Assembly (NCBI RefSeq): GCF_026339875.1
Contig: NZ_JAPEPZ010000001.1
Span: 3,224,001-3,288,000 of the forward strand
Source: Streptomyces sp. NBC_01571
GTDB taxonomy: Bacteria > Actinomycetota > Actinomycetes > Streptomycetales > Streptomycetaceae
DNA length: 64,000 bases
Reading direction: 5' to 3'
The translations under genes and the position numbers were made by a program. The notes below the pieces were generated by a model. That model searched no databases. It saw only the letters and a list, made by a program, of their open reading frames with translations, and had not been told where the DNA came from. Positions within the stretch are counted from its first letter, which is position 1. Each line of letters opens with the position of its first letter. This document shows positions 26,635 to 36,566 of the stretch, one piece after another.

Positions 26635-27963
26635 ATGTCGGTCCCGCAGCTCAGCGCCGAGCAACGCGGCGAGCAGATCCTCGCCGTCTTCGACACCGCC
26701 TTCGGCGAGCTCCTGGCCGCCGACCCGGCCGCGTTCCGCGTGAAGTTCCGCAAGATGGCGGCCTCCGCCTTCGCGTTCTACCGGGGCACGGCGGGGCTCT
26801 TCTACCACGACCTCGAGGCCGACCGGCGGGGCGGCCCGTACCTGGACGAGCGGACCTCCCGGGTGTGGATCCACGGCGACCTGCACGCGGAGAACTTCGG
26901 CACGTACATGGACGCCCAGGGCCGCCTGATCTTCAACGTGAACGACTTCGACGAGGCGTACGTCGGCCCCTTCACCTGGGACCTCAAGCGCTTCGCCGCC
27001 TCCGTGGCGCTCATCGGCTACGCCAAGGCGCTCAGTGACGACCAGATCACCGAGCTGGTCACGGTGTACGCGACCGCCTACCGCGAGCGCATCCACTCCC
27101 TCGCCACCGGCGCCAAGAGCGACGAGGTGCCGCCCTTCACGCTGGACACCGCCGAGGGCCCGCTGCTGGACGCGCTGCGCGACGCCCGCTCGCTGACCCG
27201 CTTCGGGCTGCTCGACTCGATGACCGAGATCCGTGACTTCGAGCGCCGCTTCGCCCCCGGCGGCGGCTCCATCGAGCTGGACGCGGCCACCCGCTACAAG
27301 GTGCTCGCCGCCTTCGACGGCTACCTGGAGACGCTCCCCGAGTCCTCGCTCGCCCGCCCTGACTCGTACCGCGTGAAGGACGTCGTCGGCCGCCGCGGCA
27401 TCGGCATCGGCTCGGCCGGTCTGCCCTCGTACAACATCCTGCTGGAGGGCAACAGCGACGCCCTGGAGAACGACGTCGTGATCTACATCAAGCAGGCCCA
27501 GACGCCGGCCGTCTCCCGGCACATCACGGACTCCTCGATCCGCGACTACTTCCAGCACGAGGGCCACCGCACGGTGATCTCCCAGCGCGCGCTGCAGGCG
27601 CACGCCGACCCGTGGCTGGGCTGGACCGAGCTGGACGGCGCGGGCCAGCTCGTCGCCGAGGTCTCGCCGTACGCGGTGGACCTGGACTGGAGCGACATCG
27701 ACGACCCGGAGGAGATCGCCTCGGTCGTCGCGGACCTCGGCCGGGCCACGGCCGCGATGCACGCGGCGGCCGACGACGAGAGCGGCCACTCGGAGCTGGT
27801 GCCGTTCTCCACGGAACGGGCCATCGACGCGGCGATCGCGGCCGACGAGGAGGGCTTCGCCGCCCTCCTGGTCGACTTCGCGCACAGCTACGGCGCACGC
27901 GCGCGCGGCGACCACCAGATCTTCGTGGACCTGTTCCGCAACGGCCGGATCCCCGGCCTGTAG
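26635..27963 (+). CDS. DUF2252 family protein (kinase-like fold)
   Basis: A 442-aa soluble protein. DUF2252 signatures: KMAASAFAFYRGTAGLFYHD (about 38-57), VWIHGDLHAENFGTY (about 78-92), NVNDFDEAYVGPFTWDLKR and VVGRRGIGIGSAGLPSYNIL. HGDxHxxN and NDFDE resemble the catalytic and metal-binding motifs of aminoglycoside-phosphotransferase-like kinases, so a small-molecule kinase role is plausible but unproven. ATG at 26635 has GGAGG 9 nt upstream; the ATG at 26599 does not. Confidence 0.87.
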   Translation: MSVPQLSAEQRGEQILAVFDTAFGELLAADPAAFRVKFRKMAASAFAFYRGTAGLFYHDLEADRRGGPYLDERTSRVWIHGDLHAENFGTYMDAQGRLIFNVNDFDEAYVGPFTWDLKRFAASVALIGYAKALSDDQITELVTVYATAYRERIHSLATGAKSDEVPPFTLDTAEGPLLDALRDARSLTRFGLLDSMTEIRDFERRFAPGGGSIELDAATRYKVLAAFDGYLETLPESSLARPDSYRVKDVVGRRGIGIGSAGLPSYNILLEGNSDALENDVVIYIKQAQTPAVSRHITDSSIRDYFQHEGHRTVISQRALQAHADPWLGWTELDGAGQLVAEVSPYAVDLDWSDIDDPEEIASVVADLGRATAAMHAAADDESGHSELVPFSTERAIDAAIAADEEGFAALLVDFAHSYGARARGDHQIFVDLFRNGRIPGL

Positions 27964-27987
27964 GCACGCCGGACGACGGACTCACAA

Positions 27988-28034
27988 CGCTCCCGTAACA
28001 CATAGGAACCCTTTAGGGAGCTCTTACGGGAGCG
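27988..28034. repeat. 11-bp inverted repeat with nested palindrome
   Basis: CGCTCCCGTAA (27988-27998) and TTACGGGAGCG (28024-28034) are perfect complements 25 nt apart; inside the loop is CCCT-TT-AGGG. It lies between DUF2252 and the membrane-protein gene at 28056 and may be a terminator for the first or an operator for the second. Confidence 0.55.
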
Positions 28035-28055
28035 CGTGGGACACTCGGCTCCGCT

Positions 28056-28736
28056 ATGGACATATCCGGGACCCAGCTCAGAGCCGTGCGCGCGGCACTG
28101 TTCACGGCTGTCGTCGTGACGCTCTCCGCCGCGTCGCACGTGCTGCTGTCCCGGGTCGCGCTGCCGCTCGGCACCGTGGCCGCGATCACCGCCGCCGTCT
28201 TCGTCATCGCGTACGCGCTGGCGGGCCGCGAACGCGGCTTCGGGCGGATCGCGGCCCTGCTCATCCCCCTGGAGCTGGCCGCCGACACGGTCTTCACCAC
28301 GGGCCAGCACGTCTGTTACGGCAGGGCGGGCGGCCCCGTCGCGGGCCCGCTGCGCGCCGTCGGCCTCGACGTGCTGTGCGGCGGCAGCGTGGGCGCGCCG
28401 CTGGCCCGGGTGACCGGTGGCGACGACCGCGCCGCCACCCTGCTCGTGCACACCGACCCGGGCGCCGCCTGGCTGCTGCTCGCCGCGCACGTCGGCGTCG
28501 GGCTCCTCGCCGCCGCCTGGCTGCGCCGCGGCGAGCGGGCCCTGGACCAGCTGCTGCGCGCCGTGGCCGCGTCCACCTTCCGGCCGCTGCTGATCGCGGT
28601 CGCCGCGGTGACCGTACGGCTGACCCCGGTACGCCGGCTCCCGCGCCCCGCGCGCCGGAGCACCCCCGCCCGTACGCGCCTGTTCGTGCACTCACTGGGA
28701 CGGCGTGGCCCGCCCCGCTCGGCCGCTCTCGCCTGA
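28056..28736 (+). CDS. hydrophobic membrane protein, function unknown
   Basis: A 226-aa protein starting MDISGTQLRAVRAALFTAVV. I see five or six membrane spans (about 12-30, 36-56, 62-78, 88-102, 134-155, 172-192) and a basic, Pro/Arg-rich C-terminus. There are isolated cysteines (QHVCYG, LDVLCGG). I do not recognise a family. The start follows the 27988-28034 inverted repeat by 21 nt with no obvious ribosome site. The DsbA-like gene follows after 79 nt. Confidence 0.6.
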   Translation: MDISGTQLRAVRAALFTAVVVTLSAASHVLLSRVALPLGTVAAITAAVFVIAYALAGRERGFGRIAALLIPLELAADTVFTTGQHVCYGRAGGPVAGPLRAVGLDVLCGGSVGAPLARVTGGDDRAATLLVHTDPGAAWLLLAAHVGVGLLAAAWLRRGERALDQLLRAVAASTFRPLLIAVAAVTVRLTPVRRLPRPARRSTPARTRLFVHSLGRRGPPRSAALA

Positions 28737-28815
28737 GCGACAGCAACTGAGCACCAGCGGTCCCCCTTACGTATCCCGCGTACGACGAGTACGCGCCCCC
28801 ATGGAGATCACCAAC

Positions 28816-29628
28816 ATGAGCAAGCGGAACAGCCAGGCGGCCAAGTCGGCGGCGCGCGAGAAGCTGCGTATCGAGCGCGAGCGCCAGGCCAGGCGCGACC
28901 GGATCAAGCGCCAGGTCATCGTGGCCGGCGGCATCGTCGCCGTCCTCGCGATAGCGGGCGGTGTCGGCTACGCGGTCGTACAGAACAACAAGCCCGGGTA
29001 CTGGGAAGCCGCCAAGGACGACAAGCTCGTCAAGCCGGCCAACACCACCGGCGCCGACGGCACCACCGTCGTGCTCGGCAAGAGCACCGCCAAGAAGACC
29101 CTGGTGATGTACGAGGACCCGCGCTGCCCGATCTGCGCCCAGTTCGAGCAGACCGTCGGCACGACCCTCAAGAAGGACTACGACGACGGCAAGTTCAAGA
29201 TCGAGTACGTCGGCGCCACGTTCATCGACAACGGCAGCCCCGGCGTGGGCTCGAAGAACGCCCTCAGCGCCATGGGTGCCGCGCTGAACGTGAGCCCCGA
29301 GGCCTTCCTCGAGTACAAGACCGCGCTGTACTCGGCGAAGTACCACCCCGAGGAGACGGACGACAAGTTCAAGAGCGACGACTACCTGATCAAGGTCGCT
29401 GACACGGTCTCCGCCCTCAAGGGCAACGCGGCCTTCGAGAAGGCGGTGAAGGACGGCACCTACGACAAGTGGGCGCTCGACATGTCCGAGAAGTTCAACA
29501 AGAGCGGCGTGCAGGGCACTCCGACCCTGAAGATGGACGGCAAGACGCTGACGGGCTCCGACGGCAAGAACGCGCCGATGACCGTCGCCGACTTCACGAC
29601 GGCGATCGACAAGGCCCTCGCCGCCTGA
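28816..29628 (+). CDS. membrane-anchored DsbA-like thioredoxin-fold protein
   Basis: A 270-aa protein with a basic cytoplasmic N-terminus (KSAAREKLRIERERQARRDR), one membrane span (about 34-55, VIVAGGIVAVLAIAGG) and an extracytoplasmic thioredoxin_4 domain. The active site CPIC is in YEDPRCPICAQFEQ (about 95-108), and the cis-proline loop is GVQGTPTLKM (about 235). It probably forms or reshuffles disulfides in exported proteins. ATG at 28816 has GGAG 9-10 nt upstream; ATG at 28801 would add five residues. Ends before a clear terminator. Confidence 0.9.
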   Translation: MSKRNSQAAKSAAREKLRIERERQARRDRIKRQVIVAGGIVAVLAIAGGVGYAVVQNNKPGYWEAAKDDKLVKPANTTGADGTTVVLGKSTAKKTLVMYEDPRCPICAQFEQTVGTTLKKDYDDGKFKIEYVGATFIDNGSPGVGSKNALSAMGAALNVSPEAFLEYKTALYSAKYHPEETDDKFKSDDYLIKVADTVSALKGNAAFEKAVKDGTYDKWALDMSEKFNKSGVQGTPTLKMDGKTLTGSDGKNAPMTVADFTTAIDKALAA

Positions 29629-29693
29629 TCCGTCGGGCGGTCCGAAGCGCCGCGCGCAGCGGTGGCGCCGGACCGAAATTGTCCAGCAGTCGA

Positions 29694-29726
29694 AGAGCGG
29701 GCGAACTTTCTCGGTTCGCCCGCTCT
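29694..29726 (+). terminator. terminator after the DsbA-like gene
   Basis: AGAGCGGGCGAAC-TTTCTCG-GTTCGCCCGCTCT is a perfect 13-bp stem with a 7-nt loop, 65 nt after the stop. Confidence 0.8.
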
Positions 29727-29743
29727 CTGCGTGTACCGGTCGG

Positions 29744-29749
29744 TAACCT
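29744..29749 (+). promoter_or_regulatory. probable -10 element for a leaderless transcript
   Basis: TAACCT, then GACCGCTC, then GTG at 29758. No ribosome site is visible. Confidence 0.4.
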
Positions 29750-29757
29750 GACCGCTC

Positions 29758-31425
29758 GTGACCAGTCGCTTCAGCTCATCCGACCCCTCGGGCGCCGTCA
29801 ACTCCCGCGCCCCGCGCCGCCGTACGGTCGTCAAGGCCGCGGCCGCCACCGCCGTCCTCGCCGCCCCGCTCGCGGCCGCCCTGCCGGCCCGCGCCGCCGA
29901 GGCGCCCGCCTTCCTGCACGGCGTCGCCTCCGGCGACCCGCTCCCGGACGGCATCCTGCTGTGGACGCGGGTGACCCCCACCTCCGCGGCGATACCCGGC
30001 TCCGGCATCGGCCCGGACACCGAGGTCAGCTGGACCGTCGCCAAGGACAAGGCGTTCACCACGATCGTCGCCAAGGGCTCCCTCACCGCGACGGCCGCCT
30101 CCGACCACACCGTCAAGGCCGACATCCGCGGCCTGGAACCGGCCACCGACTACTGGTTCCGCTTCTCCGCGGGCGGCACCGACTCGCCCGTCGCCCACAC
30201 GCGCACCACGCCGGCCGCCGACGCCTCCGTGGCCGGTCTGCGCTTCGGCGTGGTCTCCTGCGCCAACTGGGAGGCCGGCTACTTCTCGGCCTACCGCCAC
30301 CTCGCGGCCCGGGGCGACCTGGACGCCTGGCTGCATCTCGGCGACTACATCTACGAGTACAAGTCCGGCGAGTACGGCACCCGCGGCACGGTGGTACGCC
30401 CGCACGCCCCCGCCAACGAGATCCTCACCCTCGCCGACTACCGCACCCGGCACGGCCGTTACAAGACCGACCCGGACCTCCAGGCCCTGCACCACAAGGC
30501 GCCGGTCGTGGCGATCTGGGACGACCACGAGTTCGCCGACAACGCCTGGTCGGGCGGCGCGGTCAACCACACCGAGGGCGCCGAGGGCACCTGGACGGCC
30601 CGTCAGGCCGCCGCGAAGCAGGCCTACTTCGAGTGGATGCCGGTCCGCCCGGCGATCGAGGGCACCACCTACCGCCGGCTGCGCTTCGGCAAGCTGGCCG
30701 ACCTCTCCCTGCTCGACCTGCGCTCCTTCCGCTCCCAGCAGGCGTCCACGGCCAGCGGCTCGGTCGACGACCCGGACCGTACGATCACCGGCCGCGCGCA
30801 GCTCGACTGGCTGAAGTCCGGACTCAAGGGCTCGGACACCACCTGGCGGCTGGTCGGCAACTCGGTGATGATCTCGCCGTTCGCGGTGGGGTCCCTCTCC
30901 GCCGACCTGCTCAAGCCGCTCGCCAAGCTGCTCGGCCTGCCCCAGGAGGGCATCGCCCTCAACACCGACCAGTGGGACGGCTACACCGACGACCGCCGCG
31001 AACTCCTCGCGCACCTGCGCTCCAACGCCATCCGCAACACGGTCTTCCTGACCGGTGACATCCACATGGCGTGGGCCAACGACGTGCCGGTGGACGCCGG
31101 TACCTACCCGCTGTCCGCCTCCGCCGCCACGGAGTTCGTGGTCACCTCGATGACCTCCGACAACCTCGACGACATCGTCAAGGTCCCCGAGGGCGTCGTG
31201 TCGGCGATCGCCTCCCCCGTCATCCGCGCGGCGAACCGGCACGTCCACTGGGTCGACACCGACCGCCACGGGTACGGCGTCCTGGACGTCACCGCCACCC
31301 GGGCGCAGATGGACTACTACGTGATCTCCGACCGCGCGAACCCGAACGCCACCTCGTCCTGGACCCGTTCGTACCGCACGCTGAGCGGATCACAGACGGT
31401 GGAGCGGACCTACGACCCGGTGTAG
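29758..31425 (+). CDS. phoD: PhoD-like alkaline phosphatase/phosphodiesterase, Tat-exported
   Basis: A 555-aa secreted metallophosphatase. Twin-arginine signal [18 protein letters not shown] (about 18-35) followed by a cleavage site near [11 protein letters not shown] PhoD_N domain ([20 protein letters not shown]) precedes the catalytic part with [18 protein letters not shown] and LTGDIHMAW, which supply Ca/Fe ligands in the family. It releases phosphate from phosphodiesters or phosphomonoesters outside the cell. I see no obvious PHO box. GTG at 29758 lacks a ribosome site. Several phoD paralogues exist in Streptomyces, so the symbol is by family. Confidence 0.9.
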   Translation: MTSRFSSSDPSGAVNSRAPRRRTVVKAAAATAVLAAPLAAALPARAAEAPAFLHGVASGDPLPDGILLWTRVTPTSAAIPGSGIGPDTEVSWTVAKDKAFTTIVAKGSLTATAASDHTVKADIRGLEPATDYWFRFSAGGTDSPVAHTRTTPAADASVAGLRFGVVSCANWEAGYFSAYRHLAARGDLDAWLHLGDYIYEYKSGEYGTRGTVVRPHAPANEILTLADYRTRHGRYKTDPDLQALHHKAPVVAIWDDHEFADNAWSGGAVNHTEGAEGTWTARQAAAKQAYFEWMPVRPAIEGTTYRRLRFGKLADLSLLDLRSFRSQQASTASGSVDDPDRTITGRAQLDWLKSGLKGSDTTWRLVGNSVMISPFAVGSLSADLLKPLAKLLGLPQEGIALNTDQWDGYTDDRRELLAHLRSNAIRNTVFLTGDIHMAWANDVPVDAGTYPLSASAATEFVVTSMTSDNLDDIVKVPEGVVSAIASPVIRAANRHVHWVDTDRHGYGVLDVTATRAQMDYYVISDRANPNATSSWTRSYRTLSGSQTVERTYDPV

Positions 31426-31433
31426 ACACGGCT

Positions 31434-31451
31434 CGCGGTCTCCTGACCGCG
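31434..31451. terminator. hairpin after phoD
   Basis: CGCGGTC-TCCT-GACCGCG, a 7-bp stem 8 nt after the phoD stop and between converging genes. Confidence 0.55.
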
Positions 31452-31476
31452 GTTACCGCCACGGGCCACGGGGCGC

Positions 31477-31500
31477 CTACGGCTACGGCTACGGCTACGG
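31477..31500. repeat. CTACGG hexamer repeated four times
   Basis: Four exact head-to-tail copies of CTACGG at the 3' end of the minus-strand hydrolase gene; the fourth contains its stop codon (TAG on the minus strand). Copy-number change here would lie just outside the coding region. Confidence 0.9.
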
Positions 31501-32070
31501 CTGGAGGCTGTCGAGGAAGCCGAGCGCCACCTTCCAGGTGGCCTCGGCCGCCTCGGCGTCGTAGTCGGGCAGTTCGGGGTCGGTGTAGAGGTGACCGGCT
31601 CCCGCGTACCGATAGATCTCCACATCGGCGCCCGCTCTCTGCATCTGGAGATACCAGGCGCCCAGCCAGTCGTCCGTCTCGAACTGGTCGGGCTCGGCGA
31701 CATGGAGCTGGACCGGCAGCTCGTCCACCGACGCGTTCTCCGCGATGTCCGACGTGCCGTGCAGCAGGAGCAGTCCGCGGGCCTTCTCGTCGCCGAGGGC
31801 CAGGGTCTGCGCGAGGGAGGCGCCGAGGGAGAAACCGGCGTAGACGAGCCCGCGGTCCGAATAGGGCGCGGCGGCCAGGACCGCGCGCTTGAGCAGCTCG
31901 ACCTTGCCGATCCCTTCGTTGAAGGCCATGCCCTCCTCCACGGTCCCGAAGGTGCGCCCCTCGAAGAGGTCCGGCGTCCACACCTCGTGTCCCGCGGCCC
32001 GCAGCCGGTCCGCCGCCGCGCGCACCGCAGGCCGCAGACCGTACGTCGAGTGAAAGAGCATGATGTTCAT
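31495..32070 (-). CDS. dienelactone hydrolase family protein
   Basis: A 191-aa alpha/beta hydrolase. The nucleophile elbow is GFSLGASLAQ (about 88-97), with Ser in place of the usual Cys of dienelactone hydrolase. Catalytic-type Asp and His are seen in LLHGTSD or VAEPDQFETDD and GAGHLYTDPELPDYD. The N-terminal MNIMLFHSTYGLRPAV matches family starts, so I chose ATG 32070; ATG 32079 (MGL...) and a longer start at 32148 are less supported, and no ribosome site decides. Substrate unknown. Convergent with phoD, divergent from mscS. Confidence 0.85.
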   Translation of the reverse strand: MNIMLFHSTYGLRPAVRAAADRLRAAGHEVWTPDLFEGRTFGTVEEGMAFNEGIGKVELLKRAVLAAAPYSDRGLVYAGFSLGASLAQTLALGDEKARGLLLLHGTSDIAENASVDELPVQLHVAEPDQFETDDWLGAWYLQMQRAGADVEIYRYAGAGHLYTDPELPDYDAEAAEATWKVALGFLDSLQP

Positions 32071-32165
32071 GAGACCCATGGTGCCAGCCGGTACCGACAG
32101 TGACGGGCGCAGGGCATACCCCGTTCCCTCGCGAGCACACATGTTCATGACCGCCCATGGCCGGT

Positions 32166-32171
32166 TACGTT
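32166..32171 (+). promoter_or_regulatory. probable -10 element for a leaderless transcript
   Basis: TACGTT, then CTCAGGC, then ATG at 32179, with no ribosome site. Confidence 0.4.
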
Positions 32172-32178
32172 CTCAGGC

Positions 32179-33321
32179 ATGGAGAACGTACTGCGCCCGA
32201 TGATCGTCGTCGGCGGCTCGGTCGTGCTCGCACTGCTCATCGGGTGGTCCGTGGACCGCCTGTTGCGCCGGGTGGACGACCGTCACAGCGAGACCTCCCT
32301 GTGGGGCCTGCTCCGCCGGGGTCGCATCCCCTTCCAGCTGGTCCTGTTCGCGGCCCTGCTCAGAGGCTCGTACGACGAGGCGAAGCTGCTGGTGGAACAC
32401 CGGATCGGGATCGGCAGGACCCTGACCCTGATCCTGATCGGCGCCGCCGCCTGGCTGGTGGTGAGCATCGCGACGGCGGTCGTCGACACCTCGTACTCCC
32501 GCTACGCGAACGCGCACCGCGACCCGGCGCGGGTGCGCCGGGTGCGCACCCAGGTCGCGCTGATACAACGGGTGGTCACCGCGGTCGTCGGCGTCGTCGC
32601 GATCGCCGCGATGCTGCTCACCTTCCCGGCGATGCGCGCGGCCGGCGCCTCACTGCTCGCCTCGGCCGGCATCCTCGGCATCGTCGCCGGTGTCGCCGCC
32701 CAGTCCACACTGGCGAATCTCTTCGCCGGGCTGCAGATCGCCTTCGGCGACATGGTGCGTCTCGGTGACACCGTCGTGGTGGACGGCGAGTGGGGCACGG
32801 TCGAGGAGATCACTCTGACGTTCCTGACGGTCCGGACCTGGGACGAGCGCCGGATCACCATGCCGGTCTCGTACTTCACCTCGAAGCCCTTCGAGAACTG
32901 GTCGCGCGGCACCCCTCAGATGACCGGCATCGTCTTCTTCCACCTCGACCACAGCGCGCCGGTCGAGGTCATGCGGGAGAAGCTGCGGGACATCCTGCGC
33001 GAGTGCCCGGCCTGGGACGGACGTGACTACGGACTGGCGGTCACCGACTCGACGCCCAACACCGTCCAGGTGCGCGCCCTGGTCACGGCGAAGGACGCGG
33101 ACGACATCTGGACGGTACGGGTCACGGTGCGCGAGCAGATGATCCGCTGGCTGACCGAGAAGCATCCCTACGCCCTCCCCCGCGTCAACACGACGGAGGC
33201 GGTGCTGCCGCCGGGACAGCTCCCCAGCGCGACCCGCACCGAACCCGACGGCGCGGCGACCACCCGCCACAACCACGCCCACACCCCCGGCCCCCCACGC
33301 ACCGGCCCGGGCCGCGGCTGA
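32179..33321 (+). CDS. MscS family mechanosensitive channel
   Basis: A 380-aa small-conductance channel protein. Membrane spans at about 8-26, 48-65, 78-98, 130-150 and 155-178. The pore helix and start of the beta domain read SAGILGIVAGVAAQSTLANL then FAGLQIAFGD, the MscS hallmark, followed by VRLGDTVVVDGEWGTVEEIT. The C-terminal cytoplasmic cage ends in a Pro/Thr-rich disordered tail. It releases solutes on hypo-osmotic shock. Possibly leaderless. Confidence 0.92.
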   Translation: MENVLRPMIVVGGSVVLALLIGWSVDRLLRRVDDRHSETSLWGLLRRGRIPFQLVLFAALLRGSYDEAKLLVEHRIGIGRTLTLILIGAAAWLVVSIATAVVDTSYSRYANAHRDPARVRRVRTQVALIQRVVTAVVGVVAIAAMLLTFPAMRAAGASLLASAGILGIVAGVAAQSTLANLFAGLQIAFGDMVRLGDTVVVDGEWGTVEEITLTFLTVRTWDERRITMPVSYFTSKPFENWSRGTPQMTGIVFFHLDHSAPVEVMREKLRDILRECPAWDGRDYGLAVTDSTPNTVQVRALVTAKDADDIWTVRVTVREQMIRWLTEKHPYALPRVNTTEAVLPPGQLPSATRTEPDGAATTRHNHAHTPGPPRTGPGRG

Positions 33322-33423
33322 CCCCACCGACCGCCCGTGACCGCCCCATCCCGCGGTCGCGGTCGGCCGCAGCGGGAAACGCCACGGGCAACCCCTACCA
33401 CTCGACGAACCCGAAGCGGACGG

Positions 33424-33459
33424 TGCGCGGGCGGGAGACACACTCCCGGGGCCCGCGCA
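33424..33459. terminator. hairpin between mscS and the antiporter gene
   Basis: TGCGCGGGC and GCCCGCGCA form a 9-bp stem, extended inside by GGGAG/CTCCC. It directly abuts the antiporter stop codon and lies between converging genes. Confidence 0.6.
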
Positions 33460-33462
33460 TCG

Positions 33463-35049
33463 TCAGCGCAGGCTGCGCACGTCCAGATGCCGCAGTACCC
33501 GGTCCACGATCTCCGGATCCGCCCCCGGCTCACTGCGCGCGGACAGCACCTCGTGCCGTGCCGCGCTCATCATCTCCCCCTGGATGCGCCGGATCCGCTT
33601 GATCCGCCGCGCCCGCTGCTCGTACGCCTCGCGCCGTTCCTCGTCCCCCAGGTCCGGGCTGATCCGCGTCCCGATGTCGAAGGCCCGCCGCAGCAGCTGT
33701 TCGGACACCTCCTCCGACAGCTCCTCGACCTCCTCGATCTCCTTCAGCCTCCGCTTCGCGGCCTTGGCCGCCCGGATCGCCAGCTCCTTCTCGAAGGCCT
33801 TCTCGACGTCCTCGTCGGCCCGCACCCCGAGCCTTCTGACGAGCCACGGCAGCGTGAGCCCCTGCAGCACGAGCGTCGCCATGATCACACCGAACGCGAT
33901 GAACACGATCTCGTCCCGGTCGGGGAACGGCGACCCGTCGTCCATCTTCAGCGGAATCGCCAGCGCGAGGGCCACGGAGGCGACCCCCCGCATCCCCGAC
34001 CACCACATCACCACGGTCTCCCGCCACGACGTGGGGATCTCCTCGTCGTAGTCCCGTTTCGCGTGCAGCCGTTTCGTCAGCGCCGTCGCCGGCAGCAGCC
34101 ACGCCAGCCGTACGAGCACGACGACGGCGACGATCGCGGCCGCCCACCCGAGCATCTCGCCCCACCGTCCGGCCGCCGTCCGGATCGCGTTGTGCAGCTC
34201 CAGTCCGATCAGTCCGAACGCGACACCGGTGACGAGCGTGTCCACCACGTCCCAGAACGTGTGCCCGGCGAGCCGGGTCATGACGTCGTCGGCGTCGGTG
34301 GCGTACTCGGCCAGGAACAGCGCGGTGGTGAGCACGGCGAGCACCCCGGAGCCGTGCAGCTCCTCCGCCAGGACGTACGCGGCGTAGGGCACCAGCAGCG
34401 TCAGCCCGATCTGCAGCGTGGCGTCGCCGAGCAGGTCCATCAGCTTGTTCGCGGCCCACCCCAGGCCCACCCCGGCCGCGATCGCGACGACCGCGGACAG
34501 CACCAGGTCGAGCCCGGCCCGCCACGGCGAGAAGGAACCGCTCACGGCGGCGGCGATCGCGACGTGGTAGAGCACGATGGCCGTCACGTCGTTGAAGAGC
34601 CCCTCGCCCTCCAGGATCGACACCAGCCGGCGGGGCAGCCCGAGCTGCCCCGCGACAGCGGTCGCGGCGACCGGGTCGGGCGGCGCCACGAGCGCGCCCA
34701 GTGCCACGGCGGCGGCGATCGGCAGCCCCGGCACGATCGTGTTGGCGACGACCGCCACCGCCGCGGTGGTGAGGAACACCAGCGCCACGGCCAGCAGGAA
34801 GATCGGCCGCTTGTTGGCGGTGAACTGTCGCCACGAGGTCCGCCGCACCGACGCGTACAACAGCGGCGGCAACAGCAGGGGCAGGATCAGGTCCGGCCGG
34901 ATGTCCACGTTGGGCACGAAGTCCAGCACGGCCAGCACGATCCCGAGGAGCGTCATCAGCACCGGCGCCGGCAGCCCGAAGCGGTCCCCCACCGGGACGC
35001 TCACCACGGCCCCGAGCAACAGCACGAACAACAGGGCCAACTGATCCAC
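33463..35049 (-). CDS. Na+/H+ antiporter, CPA1 family
   Basis: A 528-aa protein with about 12 membrane spans over residues 1-410 and a cytoplasmic C-terminus of about 115 residues rich in charged helices (KAAKRRLKEIEEVEELSEEV). Ion-binding motifs: APPDPVAATAV (about 143-153) and EGEGLFNDVTAIVL (about 168-181), where ND and the DP pair are the CPA1 signature; MWWSGMRGVASVALALAIP is also characteristic. It exchanges monovalent cations for protons. GTG at 35049 with GGGAG upstream. Single-gene unit. Confidence 0.93.
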   Translation of the reverse strand: MDQLALLFVLLLGAVVSVPVGDRFGLPAPVLMTLLGIVLAVLDFVPNVDIRPDLILPLLLPPLLYASVRRTSWRQFTANKRPIFLLAVALVFLTTAAVAVVANTIVPGLPIAAAVALGALVAPPDPVAATAVAGQLGLPRRLVSILEGEGLFNDVTAIVLYHVAIAAAVSGSFSPWRAGLDLVLSAVVAIAAGVGLGWAANKLMDLLGDATLQIGLTLLVPYAAYVLAEELHGSGVLAVLTTALFLAEYATDADDVMTRLAGHTFWDVVDTLVTGVAFGLIGLELHNAIRTAAGRWGEMLGWAAAIVAVVVLVRLAWLLPATALTKRLHAKRDYDEEIPTSWRETVVMWWSGMRGVASVALALAIPLKMDDGSPFPDRDEIVFIAFGVIMATLVLQGLTLPWLVRRLGVRADEDVEKAFEKELAIRAAKAAKRRLKEIEEVEELSEEVSEQLLRRAFDIGTRISPDLGDEERREAYEQRARRIKRIRRIQGEMMSAARHEVLSARSEPGADPEIVDRVLRHLDVRSLR

Positions 35050-35157
35050 GGTCAGCGCTCCCGCGAGGTCTAGGCGATCAAGGAGGGGCCGGACCCCAAG
35101 CCTGCCACGCCGCTACGACAATGCCCTCCCGGCAGGCCCCGCCGGCGCACGCACCTC

Positions 35158-35625
35158 TCACAAGGTCTTGCGCATCGCCCGGTGGTCGATCCCCGCGTCG
35201 AGGAACTCCTCGCCGTACGCCACGTATCCGAGCCGCTCGTAGAAGCCCAGCGCATGCGTCTGCGCGTGCAGATCCACCGACGTGAGTCCACGCGCGCGTG
35301 CCGCGTCCTCGATGGCGCCGACGAGCGCGACCCCGACGCCGAGCCCGCGCGCCTCCTTGGTCACGGCGAGCCGTCCCAGCGAACCGACGCCGGGGTCGCC
35401 GCCGGTCTTCGCGGCGGCGTCCTCGCCGTACAGGAGCCGCCCGGTGCCCAGCGGCGCCCCGTCGTCACGGACGGCCAGCACATGCAGCGCCCTGGCGTCG
35501 TAGGCGTCGTACTCGATGTCCTCGCTGACGCCCTGTTCGCCGACGAAGACCTCCTTGCGCACCGCGAAGCACGCCTCACGGTCCGCGGCGTCCTCGGCCA
35601 CCCGCAGCGCGTACGGGACGGTCAT
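35158..35625 (-). CDS. GNAT family N-acetyltransferase
   Basis: A 155-aa acetyltransferase. [20 protein letters not shown] near the start and the acetyl-CoA loop [20 protein letters not shown] (about 92-111; RGLGVG) define the ElaA/YjcF-like subgroup, ending in [19 protein letters not shown]. Substrate unknown. ATG overlaps the rluA stop (ATGA), so it is translated with rluA, though a link in function is not evident. Confidence 0.92.
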   Translation of the reverse strand: MTVPYALRVAEDAADREACFAVRKEVFVGEQGVSEDIEYDAYDARALHVLAVRDDGAPLGTGRLLYGEDAAAKTGGDPGVGSLGRLAVTKEARGLGVGVALVGAIEDAARARGLTSVDLHAQTHALGFYERLGYVAYGEEFLDAGIDHRAMRKTL

Positions 35626-36566
35626 GCGTTGCTCTCCTCACGCACCTTGTCGAGGGCCTTCTGCAGGTCCTCGGGATAGTCGCTCCCGAACTCGACCCAC
35701 CGGCCGTCCCCCGGGTGCTCGAAGCCGAGGCGCTTCGCGTGCAGCCACTGCCGGGTGAGGCCGAGACGCTTCGCGAGCGTGGGGTCGGCGCCGTAGGTCA
35801 GGTCACCGACGCACGGGTGGCGGTGGGCCGACATGTGGACGCGGATCTGGTGGGTGCGCCCGGTCTCCAGCTTGATGTCGAGCAGGGAGGCCGCGCGGAA
35901 CGCCTCCATCAGGTCGTAGTGCGTGACCGACGGCTTGCCCTCGGCCGTGACCGCCCACTTGTAGTCGTGGTTCGGATGGCGGCCGATGGGGGCGTCGATG
36001 GTGCCGCTCGTCGGGTCCGGGTGGCCCTGCACGAGGGCGTGGTAGCGCTTGTCGACCGTGCGCTCCTTGAACTGGCGCTTGAGCGACGTGTACGCGTACT
36101 CGGACTTGGCGACCACCATCAGGCCGGACGTGCCCACGTCGAGCCGGTGCACGATGCCCTGGCGCTCGGAGGCACCCGAGGTGGAGATGCGGTACCCGGC
36201 GGCCGCGAGACCGCCGATCACGGTCGGTCCCGACCAGCCGGGGCTGGGGTGCGCGGCGACGCCGACCGGCTTGACGATCACGACCACGTCGTCGTCGTCG
36301 TGCACGATCTCCATGCCCTCGACGGGCTCGGCGACGATCTGGACGGGGGCGGGCGCCTGCGGCATCTCCACTTCCAGCCACGCGCCGCCGTGCAGTCGCT
36401 CGGACTTGCCGACCACCGAACCGTCGACCGTGACCTTCCCCGCCGCGGCGAGCTCGGCGGCCTTCGTGCGGGAGAAGCCGAACATCCGGGAGATGACGGC
36501 GTCGACGCGCTCGCCCTCCAGTCCGTCGGGCACGGGCAGGGTACGGATCTCGGGAACGGTGCTCAC
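35622..36566 (-). CDS. RluA/RluD family rRNA pseudouridine synthase
   Basis: A 314-aa protein: N-terminal S4 RNA-binding domain (about 12-75, [20 protein letters not shown]) and the catalytic domain with [19 protein letters not shown] (about 136-154), in which Asp is the nucleophile, then [20 protein letters not shown]. The S4 domain suggests the RluD type that modifies 23S rRNA. GTG at 36566. It lies downstream of lspA, a neighbour pair common in bacteria, with 147 nt between that contain short CCCGTGTCAG duplications. Confidence 0.93.
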   Translation of the reverse strand: MSTVPEIRTLPVPDGLEGERVDAVISRMFGFSRTKAAELAAAGKVTVDGSVVGKSERLHGGAWLEVEMPQAPAPVQIVAEPVEGMEIVHDDDDVVVIVKPVGVAAHPSPGWSGPTVIGGLAAAGYRISTSGASERQGIVHRLDVGTSGLMVVAKSEYAYTSLKRQFKERTVDKRYHALVQGHPDPTSGTIDAPIGRHPNHDYKWAVTAEGKPSVTHYDLMEAFRAASLLDIKLETGRTHQIRVHMSAHRHPCVGDLTYGADPTLAKRLGLTRQWLHAKRLGFEHPGDGRWVEFGSDYPEDLQKALDKVREESNA

